NCBI GenBank assembly: GCA_009903855.1
Contig: WYEK01000018.1
Location: forward strand, 1 to 15,759
Direction: 5' to 3'
Length of the DNA stretch: 15,759 bases
Origin: Thermocrinis sp.
GTDB lineage: Bacteria > Aquificota > Aquificia > Aquificales > Aquificaceae
Shown here: one piece after another, positions 1-7,680 of the stretch
How positions within the stretch are numbered: position 1 is the first letter of the stretch
Layout: every line of letters starts with the position of its first letter
Translations under genes and position numbers: made by a program
The notes under the pieces: model-generated
The model's database searches: none
What the model was told of the DNA's origin: nothing
What the model saw: only the letters and a program-made list of their open reading frames with translations

Positions 1-152
1 CTCTAAGGCTCGTGGTTCCCAAGCTCTACGCTTGGAAGAGTGCCAAGTATGTGTGGGGGCTTGAGATATTAAAGGAGGATGTCCCGGGCTTTTGGGAACA
101 GAGGGGCTACCACATGAGAGGAGACCCGTGGAAGGAGGAAAGGTACTGGTAA
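1..152 (+). CDS. Sulfite-oxidase-like molybdopterin oxidoreductase, C-terminal end (partial)
   Basis: An open frame enters from the left edge (first complete codon at 3) and stops with TAA at 150-152, showing the last 49 residues. The segment contains LRLVVPKLYAWKSAKYVWG and, near the end, GYHMRGDPWKEERYW. I recognise this as the C-terminal signature of the YuiH/YedY-like sulfite-oxidase superfamily, which binds a molybdopterin cofactor and carries out oxidoreductions. The substrate cannot be told from this piece. The catalytic cysteine and most of the cofactor-binding region lie outside the window. The stop codon overlaps the start of the pseudouridine synthase gene by about 25 bases, so the two are probably co-transcribed. 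Family assignment is from memory of the motif, not from a search. Confidence 0.8.
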   Translation, partial: LRLVVPKLYAWKSAKYVWGLEILKEDVPGFWEQRGYHMRGDPWKEERYW

Positions 153-871
153 GGCTGAATAAATACCTCTCTATGTGCGGTGTTACTTCCAGGCGAAAGG
201 CAGACCAACTGATCCTTGAAGGTAGGGTAAAGGTCAATGGACTTGTGGTAAAAGAGCTTGGCTGGAAGATTGACCCAGAAAAGGACACGGTAGAGGTAGA
301 CGGAAAGGTAGTAAAACCACCAAGGCTCATGTACATTGCCCTCTACAAACCCTGCTGTTATCTTACCGCCCTTGGAAAGTCTAAAGAGGGAAAGAGAACC
401 ATAGAAGAGCTACTCAAGGACGTGCCCGTAAGGGTCTATCCTGCCGGGAGGCTTGATTACAACGCAGAGGGACTCTTGATCCTGACAAACGACGGAGAGC
501 TGGCAAACCGTATAATGCATCCGAGGTATAAACTGCCAAAGACCTATCAGGTTTTGGTAAAGGGCAAGGTTAGCCAAAAAACTTTGGAGGAGATGAAAAA
601 GGGGGCGGTCTTAGAGGATGGGTTTGCTAAGCCTGTGGGTGTTAGGCTGATAAGGTATGAAGGAAAAAACAGCCTTTTGGAAATTGTCTTTACAGAAGGT
701 AGAAAGCACATAGTTAAGAGATTTACCGCCCACTTTGGGCACAAGGTTTTAAGGCTCAAGCGCACCGCCATAGGTCCCATAAAACTGGGAAAGCTGAGCC
801 CGGGCAAGTGGAGGGAGCTCTCCAAGGAAGAAGTCTATATGCTAAAGAAGGCTGTTAAAATGGTTAAATAG
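128..871 (+). CDS. rluB: Pseudouridine synthase, RluB/RsuA family
   Basis: This enzyme isomerises a uridine of ribosomal RNA to pseudouridine. An N-terminal S4 RNA-binding domain begins VRLNKYLSMCGVTSRRKAD. The catalytic domain carries GRLDYNAEGLLILTNDGE, whose Asp (about residue 110) is the family nucleophile, followed by the RKHIVKRF segment typical of the RsuA/RluB/RluE/RluF group. I prefer the GTG start at 128, giving 247 residues, because it is preceded by GAGGAG about five bases upstream. A TTG at 92 would add 12 unusual residues before the S4 domain and has a poorly spaced ribosome site. RluB (23S rRNA) fits better than RsuA because of the S4 domain and length, but the two families are hard to separate by eye. 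The thioredoxin gene follows after 2 bases. Confidence 0.85.
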   Translation: MEGGKVLVRLNKYLSMCGVTSRRKADQLILEGRVKVNGLVVKELGWKIDPEKDTVEVDGKVVKPPRLMYIALYKPCCYLTALGKSKEGKRTIEELLKDVPVRVYPAGRLDYNAEGLLILTNDGELANRIMHPRYKLPKTYQVLVKGKVSQKTLEEMKKGAVLEDGFAKPVGVRLIRYEGKNSLLEIVFTEGRKHIVKRFTAHFGHKVLRLKRTAIGPIKLGKLSPGKWRELSKEEVYMLKKAVKMVK

Positions 872-873
872 CC

Positions 874-1248
874 ATGGAAGAGTTTCTAAAGATCCTCTTC
901 TTTGCGGTTGCCTTTATAGTGTTGCTAAGGCTCGGGCTAAAGCTCTACGTTTTGAACAAGGCTAAGGCTATGAAAGGAACAGAGGTGAAGCTAATAAAGG
1001 ACGGAGTTCTTTACTTTTACTCCCAAAGATGTGGTGCCTGCAAGGCTATGGAGCCTCAGGTGGAAAAGCTAAGCCAAGCGTTGGAGGTCAAAAAAATTGA
1101 TGTTTTCTCGGAGGAGGGACAAAAGATCGCCAAAGGTTTGGGTGTGATGGCTACGCCCACCACTGTGGTGGTAAAGGACGGAAAGGTTCAAAAGACCTTT
1201 GTGGGCATTGTTAGCGCGGACAGAATTTTGCAAGAGTTCAAGCCCTAA
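874..1248 (+). CDS. Membrane-anchored thioredoxin-family protein
   Basis: This 124-residue protein has an N-terminal hydrophobic helix (about residues 4-24: FLKILFFAVAFIVLLRLGL) acting as a signal anchor, followed by a thioredoxin fold. The redox motif is C53-G-A-C56, within YFYSQRCGACKAMEP, and the cis-proline loop is ATPTT (Pro95). The GA dipeptide differs from the classic Cys-Gly-Pro-Cys and is usual in divergent or periplasm-facing thioredoxins. The likely role is thiol-disulfide exchange at the membrane; partners are unknown. It starts 2 bases after the pseudouridine synthase stop, which suggests a common transcript. Its 3' end overlaps the convergent rel gene tail to tail by 11 bases, an unusually compact arrangement. 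Confidence 0.85.
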   Translation: MEEFLKILFFAVAFIVLLRLGLKLYVLNKAKAMKGTEVKLIKDGVLYFYSQRCGACKAMEPQVEKLSQALEVKKIDVFSEEGQKIAKGLGVMATPTTVVVKDGKVQKTFVGIVSADRILQEFKP

Positions 1249-3340
1249 CCACCCTGCTTACCTTTTCCACTCCTTCCAACTCCCTCAGGGCTTGGAGAAC
1301 CCTCTTTAAGTGTTCTGCGTTGCTGAGCTCTAACGTAAATTCCATCACCGCCTCTCCGGTCTTTAGGCTTTTGGTGATGGCTTGGAGTATGTTGGCGCTG
1401 TGTTTGGCAAAGGTGCTGGCAACTTCACCCAAAATACCCACCCGGTCCTTTGCCCATACGCGCACGATGGCAGGATATTTACCCTGTGCATTCTCCCAAT
1501 CCACATGGACCACCCTTTCGGGAAAGTGTTTTAGAAAATGCTCCAAGTTGGGACAGCCCTTCAGGTGAATGACCAATCCCTTACCCTTGGCAACCACGCC
1601 CAAAACTTCATCTCCCGGCAGTGGGTTGCAACACTTTGCCAGCTGATAGGCGACGTTTTCTATATCCTCCATCCGCACCCGCACCTGAGGGCTTTGGTCC
1701 TTCTCTTTGACCTCCGGTTTTTTCACTCCAAGAAGCTGATAGATCCTTTCCTTCGTTAGCCTTTTGCTTCCTACCAAAAGATAAACATCCTCGTCCTTTT
1801 CAATACCCTCTTGCTTTTTTATCTTTTCCAAAAGCTCCTGCCTTTCTATGTTCAGCTTTTTTGCTAAGTTCTCTAAAAGCTCTCTACCCTCCTGAATTTG
1901 CCTTTCCCTTTCTAACTCCTTGAGGTAAGCCTTTATCTTACTCTTTGCCTTGGAGGTAACCACGAACTTTAGCCACTCTGGGTTTGGCTTTTTGTTAGGG
2001 TTTGTTATGATCTCCACCTGGTCTCCGTTTTGAAGCCTGTAATCCAATGGGACTATCCTACCGTTTACCTTGGCACCCGCACAGTGATTGCCTATGTCTG
2101 TGTGAATGTGATAGGCAAAATCCACCGGTGTGGCACCCTTTGGAAGGACCAAAAGGTCTCCCTTTGGAGTAAAGACAAAGACCTCCTCCGAGAAAAGCTC
2201 AAGCTTTATGTTTTCAAGGACCTCTTGGGCGTTTTTGCTACCCTTTAGGCTCTCCACCAGTTCCTTTAGCCAACCGTAAATGCTGTTGTCCTTTAGATTA
2301 ACGGATTCCTTGTAAGCCCAATGCGCCGCAATGCCCTTTTCTGCCCTCTCGTGCATCTCCCAAGTTCTTATTTGAACCTCCACCAACCTTCCCTTGGGAC
2401 CGATCACCGCAGTATGCAAAGACTGATAGAGGTTTGGCTTTGGTAGGGATATGTAATCATCAAACTTTCCCGGCACTGGCGTAAAAGTGTTGTGAATGAT
2501 CCCAAGCACCAAATAGCATTCCTCCACCGTATTGACTATGACCCTAACTCCCAGAATATCGTGCACATCCTCCAAGCTTATGCCCTTTCTTATGGTTTTC
2601 TGCCATATGCCAAAAAGATGTTTGGGTCTGTAGGTGATCTCCGCCTGAATGTTAGCCCTCTTTAGGGCTTCCTTTAGCTTGGGTATGAAGTGCCTTTTGA
2701 GGTATTCCTCCAGCTTGGCACGCCTCTCTTTAACAAACTCCTTTACCCTCTCATACTCCTTTGGGTAAAGATGCATAAAGCAAAGGTCCTCAAGCTCCGT
2801 CTTTATTTGCCAAACTCCCAGCCTGTTTGCCAGTGGAACGTATATCTCTAAGGTCTCCTTGGCTATCCTTATTCTCTTCTCTTTTGGAAGATGCTCAAGG
2901 GTGCGCATATTATGAAGCCTATCCGCCAGCTTTACCAACAGAACCCTTATATCCTTGGCAGTGGCCAAAAATAGCTTTCTGTAGTTCTCCGCCTTTTCTG
3001 AACTAACATCCTTTATTTTGTATTTGCTTATTTTGGTAACACCCTCCACTATGTTTGCCACCGTCTCACCAAAGCGTTCTTTTAACTCCTCGTATGTGGT
3101 GTTTGTATCCTCCAAAACATCGTGGAGCAAAGCGGAGATGATAGCTTCCTTTTTTAGTCCCATACTTGCGACTATTATGGCAGTTTCTATAGGATGCACC
3201 GCATAAGGCTCTCCCGACGCCCTCCTTTGCCCAGCATGCCTCTCTTCCAGAAACTCTATTGCCCTCAAAACATCCTCTCGGTCTCCCTCCTCCACTAAAG
3301 AAAGAAGCTTTTCAATCTTTTTTGATAAAACCGTCTGCAT
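1238..3340 (-). CDS. rel: Bifunctional (p)ppGpp synthetase/hydrolase, Rel/SpoT type
   Basis: Stringent-response enzyme that makes and degrades (p)ppGpp. Domains over 700 residues: an HD hydrolase with HDVLED at about 73-78 and LADRLHNMRT near 139-148, a RelA/SpoT synthetase domain (about 220-350, including PKPNLYQSLHT), TGS (about 385-447, VFTPKGDLLVLPKGATPVDF), a conserved Cys-Cys zinc-finger-like region (LAKCCNPLPGDEV) and a C-terminal ACT domain. I place the start at the ATG at 3340 (MQTVLSKKIEKLLSLVEE). The frame stays open to 3433, but those 31 extra codons run through the last CRISPR repeat and are almost certainly not gene sequence. The hydrolase residues look intact. In the synthetase loop, where bifunctional enzymes have RxKD and RelA has ExDD, this protein has K292-F-D-D. 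No strong ribosome site or promoter is visible upstream, where the CRISPR array lies. Confidence 0.93.
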   Translation of the reverse strand: MQTVLSKKIEKLLSLVEEGDREDVLRAIEFLEERHAGQRRASGEPYAVHPIETAIIVASMGLKKEAIISALLHDVLEDTNTTYEELKERFGETVANIVEGVTKISKYKIKDVSSEKAENYRKLFLATAKDIRVLLVKLADRLHNMRTLEHLPKEKRIRIAKETLEIYVPLANRLGVWQIKTELEDLCFMHLYPKEYERVKEFVKERRAKLEEYLKRHFIPKLKEALKRANIQAEITYRPKHLFGIWQKTIRKGISLEDVHDILGVRVIVNTVEECYLVLGIIHNTFTPVPGKFDDYISLPKPNLYQSLHTAVIGPKGRLVEVQIRTWEMHERAEKGIAAHWAYKESVNLKDNSIYGWLKELVESLKGSKNAQEVLENIKLELFSEEVFVFTPKGDLLVLPKGATPVDFAYHIHTDIGNHCAGAKVNGRIVPLDYRLQNGDQVEIITNPNKKPNPEWLKFVVTSKAKSKIKAYLKELERERQIQEGRELLENLAKKLNIERQELLEKIKKQEGIEKDEDVYLLVGSKRLTKERIYQLLGVKKPEVKEKDQSPQVRVRMEDIENVAYQLAKCCNPLPGDEVLGVVAKGKGLVIHLKGCPNLEHFLKHFPERVVHVDWENAQGKYPAIVRVWAKDRVGILGEVASTFAKHSANILQAITKSLKTGEAVMEFTLELSNAEHLKRVLQALRELEGVEKVSRVVRA

Positions 3341-3375
3341 AGTTAAAAATTTAAGCCTTTTTCTTTTAACTCTAA

Positions 3376-5409
3376 ATTTCAACTCCACACGGTACATTAG
3401 GAACCTGGCCATAGAATTTGACGGATTGATCAAGGTAGAAAAGCTGCACTTTCAACTCCACACGGTACATTAGGAACGATGGAGATGTTAAAAGGTGGTG
3501 GCGTGGGTGCTAAGCTTTCAACTCCACACGGTACATTAGGAACTTCACACTCAGCATGATCATGCCCGATCTCCTTGATGCTTTCAACTCCACACGGTAC
3601 ATTAGGAACCTATTATCTTACCAATGCTTTTTCGATTGCGATGCTGCTTTCAACTCCACACGGTACATTAGGAACTCCATTCTACTACTCGGGGCACAAA
3701 GCCCCATGACGGCTTTCAACTCCACACGGTACATTAGGAACAGGCTTTTTTGAGATGGGTTTGCTGGTATTCTGCTAACTTTCAACTCCACACGGTACAT
3801 TAGGAACTTAAAAAGTGGCATGAAGTCCGTCGCAGGCTTATGTCTTTCAACTCCACACGGTACATTAGGAACATGGAATTACCACGATGTTTATGATTAC
3901 GTGGACATCGCTTTCAACTCCACACGGTACATTAGGAACGGTGGGGTGGCATTTCCCATCACTCCTCCAGATAGCACTTTCAACTCCACACGGTACATTA
4001 GGAACACGGATGATAAAGCAAACAAAAAAATCCCATAAAAGGCTTTCAACTCCACACGGTACATTAGGAACCGATTCACGCAAGGAGGAAACGTGGGAAA
4101 ACCAGCAGGCTTTCAACTCCACACGGTACATTAGGAACTGGAAGGCCACCTCAGGCTGGGTGGTGAGCCCGAGTTTGCTTTCAACTCCACACGGTACATT
4201 AGGAACACGATAAAGATGTTGCTATACTGAAAACAAAGCGTGACTTTCAACTCCACACGGTACATTAGGAACAGGTGCCCTTTAACAGGGTGCAAATCTC
4301 TGTAGGGGACTTTCAACTCCACACGGTACATTAGGAACGTGCCTGGGCGGCCAGTCTTCTGGCCGCAACCCCCACCTTTCAACTCCACACGGTACATTAG
4401 GAACTGGAGGTCAGGTCATCAGGAGGGAGGACAAATCTTGTAGAGCTTTCAACTCCACACGGTACATTAGGAACGGCCAACATAGAGCTGGCCTTCACAG
4501 GGCCAGACGGGGCTTTCAACTCCACACGGTACATTAGGAACCAGAAAATCCTCCAGCTATACCCGCTCGGAATGCCCGATCTTTCAACTCCACACGGTAC
4601 ATTAGGAACGTTGCTCCAAGCACGGCGACCCAGTCAAGATATTGCTCACTTTCAACTCCACACGGTACATTAGGAACTTGCACTAAGTGTTAGTGGTGCA
4701 AAAGTTGTTCCTGCTTTCAACTCCACACGGTGCATTAGGAACGGGGGATAACCCCCAGCCCACCACCCTCCCGAAAGGGCTTTCAACTCCACACGGTGCA
4801 TTAGGAACAGCTAAAGTCTTTGACATTACCGAAGTCTGCAAAGCCTTTCAACTCCACACGGTGCATTAGGAACAAAAGCTTAAAGAGAAAAGGCTAAGAC
4901 CAGTTAACGCTTTCAACTCCACACGGTGCATTAGGAACAAGCAACAGTGTTTGTCCCATATCCATATGTTATTAGCTTTCAACTCCACACGGTGCATTAG
5001 GAACTTAGATAGTGGGCTAACTGTTATAATTAAATATAATAACTTTCAACTCCACACGGTGCATTAGGAACATGGTAGGGTAAAAAAAGGGCAGGCAGAA
5101 AGAAAAGAAAACTTTCAACTCCACACGGTGCATTAGGAACTTAGCGTAGTGGAGCTGGTTGCGTGGGCTATTTATAAGCTTTCAACTCCACACGGTGCAT
5201 TAGGAACAAACCAAGCACGTCAAGATACATGAACGCATTCTTTATTCTTTCAACTCCACACGGTGCATTAGGAACTTGAAAAGGAAATCATCCCACTTCA
5301 CAAAGAGACAGATCTTTCAACTCCACACGGTGCATTAGGAACAGCAGGTCTTCCTACACGGACAAAGTGCACGCACGGAACTTTCAACTCCACACGGTGC
5401 ATTAGGAAC
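3376..5409 (-). CRISPR. CRISPR array, 31 repeats and 30 spacers, read on the minus strand
   Basis: A 29-bp repeat occurs 31 times (first 3376-3404, last 5381-5409). On the plus strand it begins CTTTCAACTCC and ends ATTAGGAAC. Spacers are 36-44 bp, mostly 36-39; the longest (44) is next to rel. The 20 repeats from 3376 to 4677 read GGTACATT in the middle and the 11 from 4714 to 5409 read GGTGCATT. The repeat at 3376 also has its first base changed (C to A). On the minus strand the repeat ends in GTTGAAAG, matching the 8-nt 5' handle style (AUUGAAA-C/G) of type I-B and type III crRNAs. Together with the degenerate repeat at the rel end and a promoter at the right end, this puts the leader at 5410 and beyond. 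No cas gene lies in the window, so the type is not determined. Confidence 0.98.
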
Positions 5410-5429
5410 CTCAAATTGCTATATTAATT

Positions 5430-5458
5430 AAAATAAGACATATCAATAATTTTGTCAA
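5430..5458 (-). promoter_or_regulatory. Sigma-70-type promoter firing into the CRISPR array
   Basis: On the minus strand a perfect -35 hexamer TTGACA (5453-5458) is followed after exactly 17 bases by TATTTT (5430-5435). The surrounding DNA is very AT-rich. Transcription would begin around 5420-5424, only 10-15 bases before the first repeat (5409), and run leftward through the array. The hexamers are direct observations; promoter activity is inferred. Confidence 0.75.
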
Positions 5459-5719
5459 GAGGGCACCCCTTTCGAATGAAGTTAATTTTCCGAAATCCGA
5501 GATCATGCAAAGTTGAGTATGTTATTGTCAAATTTAAACCCTTGTTTCCCAACGCTTTCCGCCACTGACCATAATTACGGCATTACGGCATTACATAATT
5601 ACGGCTTTACGGTGAGACTGTCTCCCAGAAAGCTTGAAAATCAAAGCCTCAACCCTCTCAAAATTGAGACAGCCCACCAGAAGGACACACTAACCCGTAT
5701 TCAGTTGCCAAGTTGACAA

Positions 5720-5736
5720 GGGTCCAAGTTGGACCC
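5720..5736. repeat. 17-bp palindrome downstream of hslV
   Basis: GGGTCCAA-G-TTGGACCC is a perfect 8-bp inverted repeat around one central base, 31 bases past the hslV stop. On the minus strand it is followed by TTGTC, not a run of Ts, so it is not a classic terminator. It could be a weak 3' hairpin of the hslV operon or a protein-binding site separating the operon from the CRISPR leader. Confidence 0.55.
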
Positions 5737-5767
5737 TCAAACAACCTTGCCTATATTATACCAAACC

Positions 5768-6289
5768 TTACGGTAGTTTTTCCAAGTGAAAGCTTTCGTT
5801 GGTGTATATGCAAATCTTTGCTGCGATGGAGAGGGATTCTTTGACGATCTCCTCTGCAGATAGGTTGGTGTGTTTGTAAAGAGCTAAGGCGCAAGCCCTT
5901 GCGTAGTCTCCACCGGAGCCTATTGCCATGATGGGCTCGTCCGGTTCCATTACATCCCCCGTGCCAGAAATTACCAAGAGGTGTTCCAAGTTTGCACACA
6001 AGAGCATGGCGTCAAGTCTTCTTAAAGCCCTGTCTGTTCTCCACTCCTTTGCCAACTCCACCGAAGCCCTCAAAAGGTTTCCTCTGAACTCCTCCAGCTT
6101 TCCCTCCAGCCTTTCCATTAAAGCAAGACCATCAGCAGCGGCACCCGCAAAGCCCACCAACACACTGCGGTTGTAGATCTTTCTGACTTTTTTTGCCCCG
6201 TGCTTTAGCACAGAGGAGCCAAGGGTGACCTGTCCGTCTCCGCCCATAACTACCACACCATCCCTTTTTACTGCAATAATGGTGGTCAT
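5768..6289 (-). CDS. hslV: ATP-dependent protease peptidase subunit HslV (ClpQ)
   Basis: HslV forms the double-hexamer proteolytic core of the HslUV protease, which degrades proteins unfolded by the HslU ATPase. The 173-residue protein begins MTTIIAVKRDGVVVMGGDGQ. Removal of Met1 exposes Thr2, the N-terminal nucleophile. Other family blocks are VTLGSSVLKHGAKKVRKIY, VGFAGAAADG and the GSGGDYA loop near residue 124. Length is normal. The start codon overlaps the stop of the small upstream gene (ATGA), showing translational coupling. No hslU is in the window; in many bacteria it directly follows hslV, but here the CRISPR leader follows. It is the last gene of the minus-strand run that begins at trxB. 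Confidence 0.95.
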   Translation of the reverse strand: MTTIIAVKRDGVVVMGGDGQVTLGSSVLKHGAKKVRKIYNRSVLVGFAGAAADGLALMERLEGKLEEFRGNLLRASVELAKEWRTDRALRRLDAMLLCANLEHLLVISGTGDVMEPDEPIMAIGSGGDYARACALALYKHTNLSAEEIVKESLSIAAKICIYTNESFHLEKLP

Positions 6290-6519
6290 TCTATGTCCTC
6301 TCCTCTTAGTATTCTTTGGGTGTAATTGACGCAGGCAAGGACCATGAACATGAGGGCGTGGTTATTGGTGTCTGGTAGCTCTTCCTTTACCCAAATGGTA
6401 CCGTCTTCCTTTTCCACAAGCTTTATGTATTTAAAGGCGATCTCTGCCAGGCTTTTGTTGGAGACCTTTTCCAGTACTTTCCTCTTTATTTCCTCTGGCA
6501 CTTCTCTCTCTATGGGCAT
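6286..6519 (-). CDS. Small conserved-looking protein of unknown function (77 aa)
   Basis: I do not recognise a family. The 77-residue product begins MPIEREVPEEIKRKVLEK, is predominantly charged and helical, and contains a mixed segment with LPDTNNHALMFMVLACVNY. There is no signal peptide or clear membrane helix. The ATG is preceded by AAGGAT at a suitable distance. The gene overlaps the Nudix stop by 10 bases and its own stop overlaps the hslV start by 4 bases. Such coupling on both sides supports a real gene. Its position just before hslV raises the possibility of a protease-related role, but that is only an inference from context. Confidence 0.75.
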   Translation of the reverse strand: MPIEREVPEEIKRKVLEKVSNKSLAEIAFKYIKLVEKEDGTIWVKEELPDTNNHALMFMVLACVNYTQRILRGEDIE

Positions 6520-6923
6520 CTTAGGTAATCCTTCAAAATTTTTGCGTGGTCAAAGACTATTTTATCAAAGGGTAGGTCCTCTATGGGAAAGACCAAAGCC
6601 TTTTTTGCGTCATCGCCACCCTTTGGCTCTCCGTGGGCATCCAAAACAAAGACCACAGACACCACATGAAAGCGTGGGTCCCTGTTGGGTTCCGAATACA
6701 CACCCAAAAGTTTAACAATCTGTGCATCAAGCCCGGTCTCTTCTTTGACCTCCCGCAGGACTGCTTCTTCCACTGTTTCTCCCACCTCCACAAAGCCTCC
6801 TGGCAGGGCGTAGCCCAAGGGCTCATACCTTCTCTCTATAAGCACGATGCCCTTAAATCTTTCTCCCTCCCAAAGTCTGACCACACCATCCACCGCCAAG
6901 TACGGAGTTTTCGGCTCAAACAT
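6510..6923 (-). CDS. Nudix hydrolase, ADP-ribose pyrophosphatase-like
   Basis: Nudix enzymes hydrolyse nucleoside diphosphates linked to another moiety. The 137-residue protein has a perfect Nudix box (Gx5Ex7REUxEExGU) starting at Gly43, with Glu49, Arg57, Glu58, Glu61, Glu62 and Gly64 in register; the acidic residues bind the catalytic metal. The sequence before it (LGYALPGGFVEVGET) and the SEPNRDPR motif after it are common in ADP-ribose or general house-cleaning members. Substrate cannot be fixed by eye. The start ATG lies 1 base after the hisF stop, and the 3' end overlaps the small unknown gene by 10 bases, so it sits inside an operon. Confidence 0.9.
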   Translation of the reverse strand: MFEPKTPYLAVDGVVRLWEGERFKGIVLIERRYEPLGYALPGGFVEVGETVEEAVLREVKEETGLDAQIVKLLGVYSEPNRDPRFHVVSVVFVLDAHGEPKGGDDAKKALVFPIEDLPFDKIVFDHAKILKDYLRCP

Positions 6924-6924
6924 C

Positions 6925-7680
6925 TCAAAGCCTCACATGAACACCTTTGTTTTTAAGATATGCCTTTAGCTCTGGGATGCTTACCTCTTTGAAGTGAAAG
7001 AGGGATGCTGCGAGGGCTGCGTCCACGTTTGTTTGTGTGAAGACTTCATAAAAGTGTTCCATTGTGCCCGCACCCCCGGAGGCTATTACAGGGATGCTTA
7101 CCGCAGAAGCTACAGCCCTGCATAATTCTATATCGTAGCCCTTTTTTGTGCCGTCTGCATCCATTGAAGTGAGCAGGATTTCCCCCGCTCCCAAGCTTTC
7201 CACCCTCTTTGCCCACTCTACCGCGTCAAGCCCCGTGGGCGTCCTCCCACCGTGAATATAAACCTCCCATCCCCTTTCGGACCTTTTGGCGTCTATGGCT
7301 ACCACTATGCACTGGGAACCAAACCTTTTGGCAGATTCGTAAATCAGCTGTGGGTTTTTTACCGCCGCGGTGTTTATGGAAACCTTGTCCGCACCGGCGG
7401 ATAAAAGCCTCCTTATGTCCTCCAAGGAGGACACGCCACCACCCACCGTAAAGGGTATAAAGATCGTTTCCGCTACCCTTTGCACCACCTCTATCATGAT
7501 CTTTCTTTCTTCTGCAGAGGCGGTTATGTCCAAAAAGACAAGCTCATCGGCGGATTGCTCTTCGTAGCTCTTTGCCACCTCCACCGGGTCCCCCGCATCC
7601 CTTAGGTTCTGAAACTTTACACCCTTTACCACCCTCCCTTTGTCCACATCCAAGCACGGAATTATTCTCTTGGCAAGCAT
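6925..7680 (-). CDS. hisF: Imidazole glycerol phosphate synthase subunit HisF
   Basis: HisF is the cyclase half of the HisFH enzyme in histidine biosynthesis. It uses ammonia from HisH to turn PRFAR into imidazole glycerol phosphate and AICAR. The 251-residue (beta/alpha)8 barrel begins MLAKRIIPCLDVDKGRVVKG. The two catalytic aspartates, Asp11 and Asp130 (VVAIDAKR), are present. So are the phosphate-binding loops (VGGGVSS and ASGGAGTMEH) and the TSMDADGTKKGYD motif. Length is normal. A GGAAGG ribosome site precedes the ATG, which overlaps the mutL stop by one base (TAATG). No other his gene is nearby, as expected where histidine genes are dispersed. Confidence 0.97.
   Translation of the reverse strand: MLAKRIIPCLDVDKGRVVKGVKFQNLRDAGDPVEVAKSYEEQSADELVFLDITASAEERKIMIEVVQRVAETIFIPFTVGGGVSSLEDIRRLLSAGADKVSINTAAVKNPQLIYESAKRFGSQCIVVAIDAKRSERGWEVYIHGGRTPTGLDAVEWAKRVESLGAGEILLTSMDADGTKKGYDIELCRAVASAVSIPVIASGGAGTMEHFYEVFTQTNVDAALAASLFHFKEVSIPELKAYLKNKGVHVRL

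Larger units (their letters stand above)
5410..5767. other. CRISPR leader and intergenic region, no convincing gene
   Basis: This stretch lies between the array and hslV. The array-proximal 50 bases are AT-rich and hold the promoter at 5430-5458. Further out, 5571-5613 holds four closely spaced copies of (A/T)TTACGG, three of them ATTACGGC. Hairpins are possible from GAGAC-T-GTCTC (5614-5624), TCTCAA-AA-TTGAGA (5656-5669) and the longer pair CTGTCTC/GAGACAG (5618-5624 with 5666-5672). A TATAAT at 5755-5760 on the minus strand, just past hslV, could start a longer leader transcript, but its -35 (TTGGAA, 18-19 bases away) is weak. The longest plus-strand frame here, 67 codons from 5513, has unconvincing composition and no family features. 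Confidence 0.6.

Noticed and set aside
547..825. Antisense frame within the pseudouridine synthase gene
   Set aside because: Shadow of a clearly real gene on the other strand.
3341..3433. N-terminal extension of Rel
   Set aside because: The extra codons translate the terminal CRISPR repeat and spacer; the enzyme begins naturally at ATG 3340.
3556..4869. Several 60-108-codon frames across the array (repeated FNSTRYIRN, LSTPHGTLGT, FLMYRVELK)
   Set aside because: They are translations of the CRISPR repeat in different frames, not genes.
5513..5716. 67-codon plus-strand frame next to hslV
   Set aside because: No good start site or family features, and it runs through the tandem TTACGG repeats of the leader region.
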